13,189 nucleotides of DNA from Betaproteobacteria bacterium (lineage in GTDB: Bacteria > Pseudomonadota > Gammaproteobacteria > Burkholderiales > SG8-41). Of the stretch, positions 5,917 through 13,189 are shown piece by piece (position 1 is the stretch's first letter; each line of letters begins with the position of its first letter). The notes beneath the pieces are model-generated. The model ran no database searches. It was not told the origin of the DNA and saw nothing but the letters and a program-made list of their open reading frames with translations. Made by a program: the position numbers and the translations under genes. Where the stretch lies: positions 1 to 13,189 of the forward strand of contig JAIOOZ010000400.1 of the NCBI GenBank assembly GCA_021414185.1, in the 5' to 3' direction.

Positions 5917-7158
5917 ATGGTAATCAAAAGTGCTCCGCTGACTGATCTCGTACGTATTTTCTGGCAGCGCTTTATCGAGGACCGCTGCGTCCAGATCGCC
6001 AGCAGCCTGACGTTCACGACGCTGCTCGCACTGGTGCCCATCATCACCGTCGCGCTGACGATCGTGTCTGCATTTCCGGTGTTCGAATCGCTGATCGAAA
6101 ATCTGCAGCGTTTCCTGATCCACAACATCATGCCGGAATCGGTGTCGGCGATTACGACTTACGCCGCCGAATTTTCCGACAACGCGACGCAGTTGACTGC
6201 AGTGGGCATCGCCTTTGTCGCCGTCACCGCGCTGATGCTGATGATCACCATCGACCGCGCGTTCAACAGCATCTGGCGGGTATCGCGTCCGCGTTCGCTC
6301 TTGCAGCGCATACTCGTTTACTGGACAGTGCTCACCATAGGCCCGCTATTCGTCGGCGCGAGCCTGTCGCTCACTTCCTATCTGATCAGGCTGTCGCTCG
6401 GGCTTATCGACAACCCGCCGGGAGTCGGGTTGTTGATGCTGCGGTTCGTCTCGCTGGCGCTGACGTCGATTGCCCTCGGGCTGCTGTACTGGACGGTGCC
6501 CAATCGGCCGGTCCTGAAGCGCGACGCGTTGCTGGGCGGCATCTCCGCCGGCATCTGCCTCGAAGCGATGAAACAGGGATTCAGCTTTTATATCGCGCAT
6601 TTCCCGACTTACAAGCTGGTGTACGGCGCGTTTGCCGCGGTGCCGGTTTTTTTGCTGTGGATCTACCTGTCATGGTTGATCGTCATCGGCGGCGCGGTGC
6701 TCGCGGCATTGCTGCCCGAGTGGCGCGAGCGCGCGGGACAATCGCGGCCGGTGCCGGGCAGCGATTTTTTTGATGCGTTGCAGGTCATGAGAAAGCTGTG
6801 GCGTGCGCACCACGCCGGCGGAATCGTTACGCTGTCGAGCCTGCATCCGGCGGTCAAAGTCCGCATCGATCATCTTGAGCAGATTCTCGCCACACTGTCA
6901 GGCGCGGGGTTCGTCGCGCGCGCGGGCGCGGACGGCTGGGTGTTGAGCCACGACGCCGCGACGATCCGGATCGAGGACATCTACCGCCTGTTCGTGTTTC
7001 GCACCGACGCGCATGTGCCGGCACGGCATGCCAGCAGCGAACTCGAGTCCCTCGTCTACGAAATCTCGACGCGCATTGGCGACACGCTGCAGATGTCGCT
7101 CGAGCAGTTGTTCCGTCAGGCGGATGAGAGCGCCGCCGTTGTCGCGAAACCGGCCTGA
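5917..7158 (+). CDS. YihY-family inner membrane protein with long C-terminal extension
   Basis: Residues 1 to about 275 form the YihY (UPF0761) domain with about six hydrophobic segments (roughly 35-55, 92-112, 130-155, 168-190, 205-220 and 240-266). Family signatures are ASSLTFTTLLALVP (28-41) and YGAFAAVPVFLLWIYLSW (236-253). The family was once called RNase BN, a naming error; its function is unknown. E. coli YihY has about 290 residues; this one has 413. The extra residues (about 290-413) are soluble and contain helix-strand patterns (VKVRIDHLEQILATLSGAGFV, GWVLSHDAATIRIEDIYRLF) resembling a winged-helix module. The ATG at 5917 is the first methionine matching the family N-terminus; no Shine-Dalgarno is visible. 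It converges on the transglycosylase gene with a 16-bp gap. Confidence 0.88.
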   Translation: MVIKSAPLTDLVRIFWQRFIEDRCVQIASSLTFTTLLALVPIITVALTIVSAFPVFESLIENLQRFLIHNIMPESVSAITTYAAEFSDNATQLTAVGIAFVAVTALMLMITIDRAFNSIWRVSRPRSLLQRILVYWTVLTIGPLFVGASLSLTSYLIRLSLGLIDNPPGVGLLMLRFVSLALTSIALGLLYWTVPNRPVLKRDALLGGISAGICLEAMKQGFSFYIAHFPTYKLVYGAFAAVPVFLLWIYLSWLIVIGGAVLAALLPEWRERAGQSRPVPGSDFFDALQVMRKLWRAHHAGGIVTLSSLHPAVKVRIDHLEQILATLSGAGFVARAGADGWVLSHDAATIRIEDIYRLFVFRTDAHVPARHASSELESLVYEISTRIGDTLQMSLEQLFRQADESAAVVAKPA

Positions 7159-7174
7159 CGGTTCCGGCGCGGCT

Positions 7175-7770
7175 TCAGCGTGCGGGGGCTCCGGCCGACC
7201 GCAGCGGATATTTCCAGTTGCTGATCCAGGCGCGCACCACCGTATTCGGATATTCCGCTTTGCCGAGGCTACCGTTGTAACGGCCGAGCGCGCGGAAGTA
7301 ATCGCCGCGTTCGATGTCGAGATAGTGTTTCAGGATGACGCAGCCGTAGCGCAGGTTGGTGCGCAGGTGAAAGAGGTTGTGCCCGGGCTGCCCGATCTGC
7401 TTGACCCAGAACGGCATCACTTGCATGAAACCGCGTGCGCCCGCGCTGGATACGGCGTATTTGCGAAAGGCGCTTTCCACCTGTATCAGGCCCAGCACCA
7501 TTTGCGGATCGAGCCCGGCGCGTTTGGCTTCGTAGTGCACCGTAACCAGAAATTCTTCGCGCGCGTGCCGGTCGGGGAAGCGCCGTTCGAGTTTCTTCGA
7601 CATGGCGTCGAGCCATGCGCGCGCTTCCTCCAAGGTATCGAACGCGAGAAAGGGCGTCGCCTGGTCGCTGATCGTCGACTGCATCTGGCTCTGTACGCTC
7701 GCAGCCAGCGGTTCATATTTTTGATTGCCGGCGTGCGCCAGAGAAACGCAGGCAGTCAGCGCCAGCGCAA

Positions 7771-7783
<13 letters not shown>
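7175..7783 (-). CDS. secreted lytic transglycosylase, SLT domain
   Basis: Cleaves peptidoglycan glycan strands in the periplasm. The 202 residues begin with a signal peptide (MRRLIALALTACVSLAHA, likely cut after HA at 18). The catalytic domain from about 84 shows GLDPQMVLGLIQVESAF with the expected catalytic glutamate E103, then SSAGARGFMQVMPFW (112-126), and NLFHLRTNLRYGCVILKHYL, then ALGRYNGS. All are hallmarks of the Slt/MltE-type fold. The ATG at 7783 lies inside the proS coding end (13-bp overlap), so it is translated from the proS mRNA. No lipobox follows the signal sequence, so it should be soluble rather than a lipoprotein. Confidence 0.9.
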
Positions 7784-9495
<1,712 letters not shown>

Positions 9496-9564
9496 GACTA
9501 CCCGAAAGCGATGAAAGCCCTTATTCTACCGAACCATGGTGTATTTCCGGAAAATCTCTCACGC

Positions 9565-10353
9565 ATGAAGTTCCTGCACAGCTGGCGCATACGCAAACCG
9601 TCAGAAGACAACGAATCGGTCTATATCAGCGAAAAGTTCGGCGTGCGCACGCTGCATATCGGCAGCGACACGGTGCAAAGTTCAATGCGTATCGCGCGCC
9701 CGAACGATCTCGAGGTTTCGTACACGCGCAGCATGATGGCTTGCCTGCTGTTCAAGCCCGATCCGCGCGAAGTGCTGATGGTGGGGCTGGGCGGCGGTTC
9801 GCTGACCAAGTTCATCTATCACCAGTTACCGCGGGCGCATATCGTCGCCATCGAGGTCAATCCGCGCGTGGTGGACATCGCGCGCCAGTATTTCGCGGTG
9901 CCGGAGGACGATGAGCGGCTCAGTATCGTCGTCGCCGATGGTGCCGAGTACCTGCAACGGGACAATTTGCGCGCTGATCTGATGGTGATAGACGGCTATG
10001 ACGCCGAGTCCCAGGTCGAAGCACTGTCGACACCGGCTTTTTACCGCGATTGCGCCCGTGTGCTCGGTGAAGACGGCGTGATGGTCGTCAATCTGTGGGG
10101 CGGCGACCGTAATTTCACGACCTGCGTTGACCGTCTCGCCAGGGCGTTTGACGGGCTGGTGGCCTGCCTGCCTGCCGGCAAGCCGGGCAATATAGCGGCG
10201 TTCGCTTTCAAGCGCAGTCCCGGCCAGCCGGCCTGGCAGGAATTGCGCGCGCGCGCGCAGCAACTCGAAGCGAGTTACGGGCTTGAATTCACGCGTTTCG
10301 TGGCGGAATTGTCGGCGATGAATCCGCACGATGAGGAACGCCTGCTGTTGTAG
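9565..10353 (+). CDS. spermidine-synthase-fold methyltransferase-like protein
   Basis: 262 residues with a Rossmann nucleotide-binding core: VLMVGLGGGSLTKF (70-83), acidic E97 in VAIEVNPRVVDIAR, D115 in VVADGAEYL, and VIDGYDAESQ (131-140). This is the spermidine synthase superfamily. It keeps a D-x-x-D pair (D133, D136) but has GGGSL where true aminopropyltransferases have GGGDGG. Polyamine synthesis is therefore uncertain, and no speD is present in the window. The ATG at 9565 matches the usual family N-terminus (short tail, then YISEKFGVRTLHIGS). An in-frame ATG at 9511 would add 18 residues overlapping the proS promoter region; neither start has a strong Shine-Dalgarno. Transcribed toward rppH with a 70-bp gap. 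Confidence 0.8.
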   Translation: MKFLHSWRIRKPSEDNESVYISEKFGVRTLHIGSDTVQSSMRIARPNDLEVSYTRSMMACLLFKPDPREVLMVGLGGGSLTKFIYHQLPRAHIVAIEVNPRVVDIARQYFAVPEDDERLSIVVADGAEYLQRDNLRADLMVIDGYDAESQVEALSTPAFYRDCARVLGEDGVMVVNLWGGDRNFTTCVDRLARAFDGLVACLPAGKPGNIAAFAFKRSPGQPAWQELRARAQQLEASYGLEFTRFVAELSAMNPHDEERLLL

Positions 10354-10423
10354 CTCACGCCTTTCATTTCGCGCAGGTTTGTGGAAGAATCTGCCCAATC
10401 AAAGCATACACAGGGTGACTCAC

Positions 10424-10936
10424 ATGATCGATCGTGACGGGTATCGCCCCAATGTCGGCATTATCGTTTGCAACTGGAAAAACGAGGTCTTCTGGGGCAA
10501 GCGCGTAAAAGAGCACTCATGGCAGTTTCCGCAGGGCGGCATCAAGGCGGGGGAGACCCCGGAGCGCGCGATGTATCGCGAACTGCACGAGGAAGTCGGC
10601 CTCACCGCGGAGCACGTCAGGATACTGGGCCGCACACGCGACTGGTTGCGCTACGAGGTGCCGGAGCAATGGGTGCGGCGCGAATGGCGCGGCAACTACA
10701 AAGGGCAGAAACAGATCTGGTATCTGCTGCGGCTCGTCGGCCGCGATTGCGACGTGCATCTGCGCGCGTCCGAAAAGCCCGAGTTCGATGCGTGGCGCTG
10801 GAACGACTACTGGGTGCCGCTCGAATCGGTGATCGAGTTCAAGCGCGACGTCTACCAGCTGGCGCTGAACGAACTGGCCAAGTACCTGCATCGCAATCCG
10901 CACGAACGTCGTCCAAACGTCGTCAGCGCCCCCTGA
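10424..10936 (+). CDS. rppH: RNA pyrophosphohydrolase
   Basis: Removes pyrophosphate from the 5' end of mRNAs, starting 5'-end-dependent decay. The 170 residues carry a complete Nudix box (G-x5-E-x7-REUxEExGU) at 38-60: G38, E44, R52, E53, E56, E57 and G59. The start MIDRDGYRPNVGIIVCN and SWQFPQGGI (32-40) are those of proteobacterial RppH. The ATG at 10424 is chosen from this N-terminus; an earlier in-frame ATG (10331) lies inside the preceding gene. Only a weak AGGGTG precedes it. The predicted terminator at 10945-10993 follows. Confidence 0.95.
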   Translation: MIDRDGYRPNVGIIVCNWKNEVFWGKRVKEHSWQFPQGGIKAGETPERAMYRELHEEVGLTAEHVRILGRTRDWLRYEVPEQWVRREWRGNYKGQKQIWYLLRLVGRDCDVHLRASEKPEFDAWRWNDYWVPLESVIEFKRDVYQLALNELAKYLHRNPHERRPNVVSAP

Positions 10937-10944
10937 TATCGGTG

Positions 10945-10993
10945 CTGCGCCGCGCGCCGCTGCCGGCAATTGACAGCGCCGGCGCAGAGTTTT
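10945..10993 (+). terminator. probable rppH terminator
   Basis: CTGCGCCG (10945-10952) pairs perfectly with CGGCGCAG (10980-10987). An inner stem CGCTG/CAGCG (10958-10962 with 10974-10978) continues it after an asymmetric internal loop. TTTT at 10990-10993 follows. The T-run is short, so efficiency is uncertain. It runs up to the rubrerythrin promoter and should insulate it. Confidence 0.5.
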
Positions 10994-10997
10994 ACAC

Positions 10998-11025
10998 TTG
11001 GTTCACAGATTAGATTTAGTCTAAT
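10998..11025 (+). promoter_or_regulatory. possible rubrerythrin promoter
   Basis: TTGGTT (10998-11003) and TCTAAT (11020-11025) are spaced by 16 bp. The -10 box is one base from consensus and is also the right arm of the dyad at 11009-11025, so a bound repressor would block it. An alternative -35 is TTTACA at 10992-10997, at a longer, less usual spacing. Confidence 0.4.
11009..11025. promoter_or_regulatory. 17-bp dyad operator upstream of rubrerythrin
   Basis: ATTAGA-TTTAG-TCTAAT is a perfect inverted repeat with 6-bp arms and a 5-bp centre. It stands out as AT-rich in GC-rich surroundings and overlaps the likely -10 box. It has the size of a dimeric repressor site; the Fur/PerR or Rrf2 families are plausible given the redox genes downstream, but no regulator gene is in view and the family cannot be told from sequence. 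Confidence 0.5.
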
Positions 11026-11033
11026 TACTGTTG

Positions 11034-11056
11034 CGGCCCACGGGTATCTTGGGCCG
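11034..11056 (+). other. 5'-UTR hairpin of the rubrerythrin mRNA
   Basis: CGGCCCA (11034-11040) pairs perfectly with TGGGCCG (11050-11056) over a 9-base loop. It lies at the predicted 5' end of the transcript and well ahead of the ribosome site. With no T-run after it, it may stabilise the mRNA rather than end transcription. Confidence 0.4.
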
Positions 11057-11085
11057 GTCCGGCAATTGAACGATAGGAGAAAACG

Positions 11086-11505
11086 ATGCAACTCAAGGGA
11101 TCGAAAACCGAAGGAAATCTGAAAGCCGCATTTGCCGGCGAATCGCAGGCGAATCGCCGTTACCTGTATTTTGCAGCGAAGGCCGACGTGGAAGGCCAGA
11201 ACGACGTCGCGGCGGTATTCCGTTCGACGGCGGAAGGCGAAACCGGCCATGCTCACGGCCATCTCGAGTATCTCGAGGCGGTGGGCGATCCGGCCACCGG
11301 TTTGCCGATCGGGAAGTCGCGCGACAACCTGAAAGCGGCGATTGCCGGCGAGACCCACGAGTACACCGACATGTACCCGGGAATGGCCAAGGCGGCGCGC
11401 ACCGAAGGATTCGAAGAGATCGCCGACTGGTTCGAGACGCTGGCCAAAGCCGAGCGCTCGCACGCCAATCGTTTCCAGAAGTCGCTCGACGCACTGGTCG
11501 ATTGA
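11086..11505 (+). CDS. rubrerythrin without rubredoxin domain
   Basis: A ferritin-like diiron protein that reduces hydrogen peroxide in the cytoplasm. The 139 residues are only the four-helix bundle; the C-terminal rubredoxin (two CxxC) of classical rubrerythrins is absent, so electrons must come from another protein. Likely iron ligands are E19, E52 with H55 (ExxH), E92, and E123 with H126 (ExxH). The protein is an evident internal duplication: NLKAAFAGES (11-20) and NLKAAIAGET (81-90) each start a half ending in an ExxH helix. AGGAGA at 11075-11080, 5 bases before the ATG, is a strong ribosome site. A terminator follows it at 11525-11558, ahead of the Fe-S gene, so it is probably made in excess over the downstream genes. 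Confidence 0.93.
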   Translation: MQLKGSKTEGNLKAAFAGESQANRRYLYFAAKADVEGQNDVAAVFRSTAEGETGHAHGHLEYLEAVGDPATGLPIGKSRDNLKAAIAGETHEYTDMYPGMAKAARTEGFEEIADWFETLAKAERSHANRFQKSLDALVD

Positions 11506-11510
11506 TTCCG

Positions 11511-11612
11511 AGAGGCGAGTTGCGAGAGGAGTGAGGCGGAAAGCCTCGCTCCTCTTTTGTTTGAAGCACCAGCAACCGCCTTTCGCCTATCCCCTTTCAC
11601 CTCTCCCGCAAA
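11511..11612. repeat. GC-rich repeat, copy B, between rubrerythrin and the Fe-S gene
   Basis: Related to the element at 1-75: the 17 bases at 11524-11540 are identical to 11-27, and the right part again runs CCGC, TTTCGCC and CTC/CACC units up to the ATG of the next gene. Compared with copy A it carries about 30 extra bases, which complete the terminator hairpin at 11525-11558. The right part contains CACCTC and TCTCCC near the start codon, similar to anti-Shine-Dalgarno sequence rather than to a ribosome site. Confidence 0.5.
11525..11558 (+). terminator. intrinsic terminator after rubrerythrin
   Basis: AGAGGAGTGAGGC (11525-11537) pairs with GCCTCGCTCCTCT (11543-11555): 13 pairs, one of them T-G, loop GGAAA. 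TTTTGTTTG follows. It lies 20 bp after the rubrerythrin stop and before the Fe-S gene. Its left arm belongs to the dispersed repeat, so the repeat supplies the terminator. Confidence 0.82.
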
Positions 11613-12941
11613 ATGGCCGTCCGCGAAGGTAATCTCGAAGCCCCGACCCGCCACCCGCTTGACTGGCAGGGCGCAGACTTCTACAGCGAAGCGAAAGTTT
11701 TCGGCGAACTCGAGCGCGTGTTCGACATCTGTCACGGCTGCCGGCGCTGCGTCAACCTGTGCACGGCGTTTCCGAAGCTCTTCGATCTGATCGACGAGGG
11801 CAAGACCGGCGAGCTTGATGGCGTCGAAAAATCCAAGTACTGGGAAGTCGTCGACCGCTGCTACCTGTGCGATACGTGCTACATGACCAAGTGTCCGTAC
11901 GTGCCGCCGCACGAATGGAACGTCGATTTTCCGCATTTGATGCTGCGTGCCAAGGCGGTCAAATTCAAACAGGGCGGCACGTCCGCGCGCGACAAGCTGC
12001 TGTCGTCAACCGACGCGCTGGGCAAGCTCGCGACCATTCCCGTCGTCGTGCAGTTCGTGAACGCCGCGAACAAGATGCCGGTAGCGCGCGGCGTCATGGA
12101 CAAGGTGCTGGGCGTGCACAAGGACCGCGTGCTGCCGGAATACGCGAGCGCCAAGTTCCGCGCCAATGCCAAACCCGACGCCTCGTTTCCGGTGAAGGAC
12201 GGCAAGAACACGCCGGGCAAAGTCGCGATTTTCGCGACCTGTTACGTGAACTACAACGAGCCGGGCATCGGCCACGATTTGCTCAAGGTGCTCGCGCACA
12301 ACGAAATCCCCGCGATCGTCGTCGAAAAAGAAGCGTGCTGCGGCATGCCCAAGCTGGAGCTCGGCGACCTCGATGCGGTGGCGAAGCTGAAGGAAATCAA
12401 TATTCCCGTTCTCGCCAGGCTCGCGCGCGAGGGCTACGCGATCCTGACCGCAATCCCGTCCTGCACGCTGATGTTCAAGCAGGAACTGCCGCTGATGTTT
12501 CCGCAGGACGCGGATGTGAAAGCGGTGCAGGCCGCAATGTTCGATCCGTTTGAGTACCTGGTGATGCGCTACAAGGAAGGCCTCTTGAAGACCGATTTCA
12601 AGGCGCCGCTGGGCAAGGTCGCGTACCACATTCCGTGTCATTCGCGCGTGCAGAACGTCGGCCAGAAAACGCGTGAAATGCTGGAACTTGTGCCGGATAC
12701 CCAGGTCCACACCGTGGAGCGTTGCTCCGGGCACGACGGTACATGGGGCGTGAAAAGCGAATTTTTCGATCAATCGATGAAAATCGGCCGCCCGGTGTTC
12801 CGGCTGATGGCCGAGAAAGATCCCGATTACCTGAGCTCGGACTGCCCGATTGCCGGCCGCCATATACAGCAGGGCATAGGCGAGTCGCGCGCGCAGAAAG
12901 AGCATCCACTGGCGCTGCTGCGCATCGCCTACGGTTTGTGA
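11613..12941 (+). CDS. (Fe-S)-binding oxidoreductase with CCG-type domains
   Basis: 442 residues related to GlpC, glycolate oxidase subunit GlcF and heterodisulfide reductase subunits. Near the N-terminus are two 4Fe-4S motifs: CHGCRRCVNLC (C40, C43, C46, C50), then C83, C86, C89 and C94-P, the second with an unusual four-residue gap before the last cysteine. Two cysteine-rich domains follow. The first has C210, C242-C243-G and C284. The second has C342, C371-S372-G and C411, so its CCG is replaced by CSG (RCSGHDGTWGVK). It is expected to be a cytoplasmic or membrane-associated electron carrier. Between a rubrerythrin and DUF3501, it may feed electrons to the rubrerythrin, which lacks its own rubredoxin. 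The substrate is unknown. No flavin dehydrogenase partner (GlcD, GlpA) is visible. The start has no Shine-Dalgarno. Confidence 0.87.
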   Translation: MAVREGNLEAPTRHPLDWQGADFYSEAKVFGELERVFDICHGCRRCVNLCTAFPKLFDLIDEGKTGELDGVEKSKYWEVVDRCYLCDTCYMTKCPYVPPHEWNVDFPHLMLRAKAVKFKQGGTSARDKLLSSTDALGKLATIPVVVQFVNAANKMPVARGVMDKVLGVHKDRVLPEYASAKFRANAKPDASFPVKDGKNTPGKVAIFATCYVNYNEPGIGHDLLKVLAHNEIPAIVVEKEACCGMPKLELGDLDAVAKLKEINIPVLARLAREGYAILTAIPSCTLMFKQELPLMFPQDADVKAVQAAMFDPFEYLVMRYKEGLLKTDFKAPLGKVAYHIPCHSRVQNVGQKTREMLELVPDTQVHTVERCSGHDGTWGVKSEFFDQSMKIGRPVFRLMAEKDPDYLSSDCPIAGRHIQQGIGESRAQKEHPLALLRIAYGL

Positions 12942-12961
12942 TTACAGTCACCGGTACAGCC

Positions 12962-13189
12962 ATGCCACGCATTACCCCAGACAGCCTGATGACGCTCGAA
13001 GCGTATGCCAAGACGCGCAAGGATTTTCGCGCGCAGGTGCTCGCCCATAAAAAAAACCGCACGGTGTCGCTCGGCGAGCACGTCACGCTGATATTCGAGG
13101 ACGAGCTCACGATCCGCTATCAAATCCAGGAAATGCTGCGCGTCGAGCGCATATTCGAAGAGGCGGGCATACGCGACGAGCTGGAAGCT
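12962..13189 (+). CDS. DUF3501 family protein, 3' end cut by the window
   Basis: The first 76 residues are present and the frame is still open at the last base. MPRITPDSLMTLEAYAKTR, then HKKNRTVSLGEHVTLIFED and the strongly conserved core TIRYQIQEMLRVERIF, place it in DUF3501, a family of about 200 residues with no known function. It lies 20 bp after the Fe-S gene on the same strand, so it is cotranscribed. DUF3501 genes are, from memory, regular neighbours of rubrerythrin and this kind of Fe-S oxidoreductase, which suggests a shared redox or oxidative-stress role. No clear Shine-Dalgarno precedes the ATG. Confidence 0.85.
   Translation, partial: MPRITPDSLMTLEAYAKTRKDFRAQVLAHKKNRTVSLGEHVTLIFEDELTIRYQIQEMLRVERIFEEAGIRDELEA

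Noticed and set aside
7159..7174. Possible terminator between the convergent YihY and transglycosylase genes
   Set aside because: The 16-bp gap has no stem with an adjacent T-run on either strand.
12006..12905. 299-codon minus-strand frame opposite the Fe-S gene
   Set aside because: Shadow frame of a gene with clear cysteine motifs; no recognisable domain or ribosome site.

Overview
The window looks like the core chromosome of a GC-rich betaproteobacterium (Burkholderiales or Nitrosomonadales type). The grounds are the order psd - pssA - leuA, the short soluble-type phosphatidylserine decarboxylase, the bacterial ProS next to a small lytic transglycosylase, and the close resemblance of the phospholipid proteins to Burkholderia-type ones. 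This is inferred from remembered family resemblance; no search was run. No tRNA, rRNA, IS element, phage gene or CRISPR array was seen.

Layout. (1) 1-1469, plus strand: psd and pssA, the two steps to phosphatidylethanolamine. Psd lacks an internal block of about 28 residues compared with its usual family form. (2) 1470-3262: a 251-bp gap with a promoter, a leucine-rich leader peptide that appears to be leaderless, and several hairpins, then leuA. It ends in a perfect bidirectional terminator shared with the convergent gene. (3) 3328-5850, minus strand: wrbA, a HugZ-like flavin/heme-fold protein and a DUF2069 membrane protein form an overlapping operon, followed by a cytidylate-kinase-like protein fused to a BON domain. 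(4) 5917-7158, plus strand: a YihY-family membrane protein with a long C-terminal extension. (5) 7175-9495, minus strand: proS and a secreted lytic transglycosylase, overlapping. (6) 9565-10936, plus strand: a spermidine-synthase-fold protein and the RNA pyrophosphohydrolase rppH. (7) 10937-13189, plus strand: a rubrerythrin, a large (Fe-S) oxidoreductase with CCG-type domains, and a DUF3501 gene cut by the window end.

The most interesting parts are the rubrerythrin / Fe-S / DUF3501 module with its own dyad operator and an internal terminator, the leucine leader upstream of leuA, the internal deletion in psd, and a GC-rich inverted repeat present in two copies (1-75 and about 11511-11612). 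Each copy ends at the start codon of a gene that has no visible Shine-Dalgarno sequence.

Most of the window is dense housekeeping sequence. No complete new defence or mobile system is visible. The best candidate for an under-described system is the rubrerythrin / Fe-S / DUF3501 cluster.
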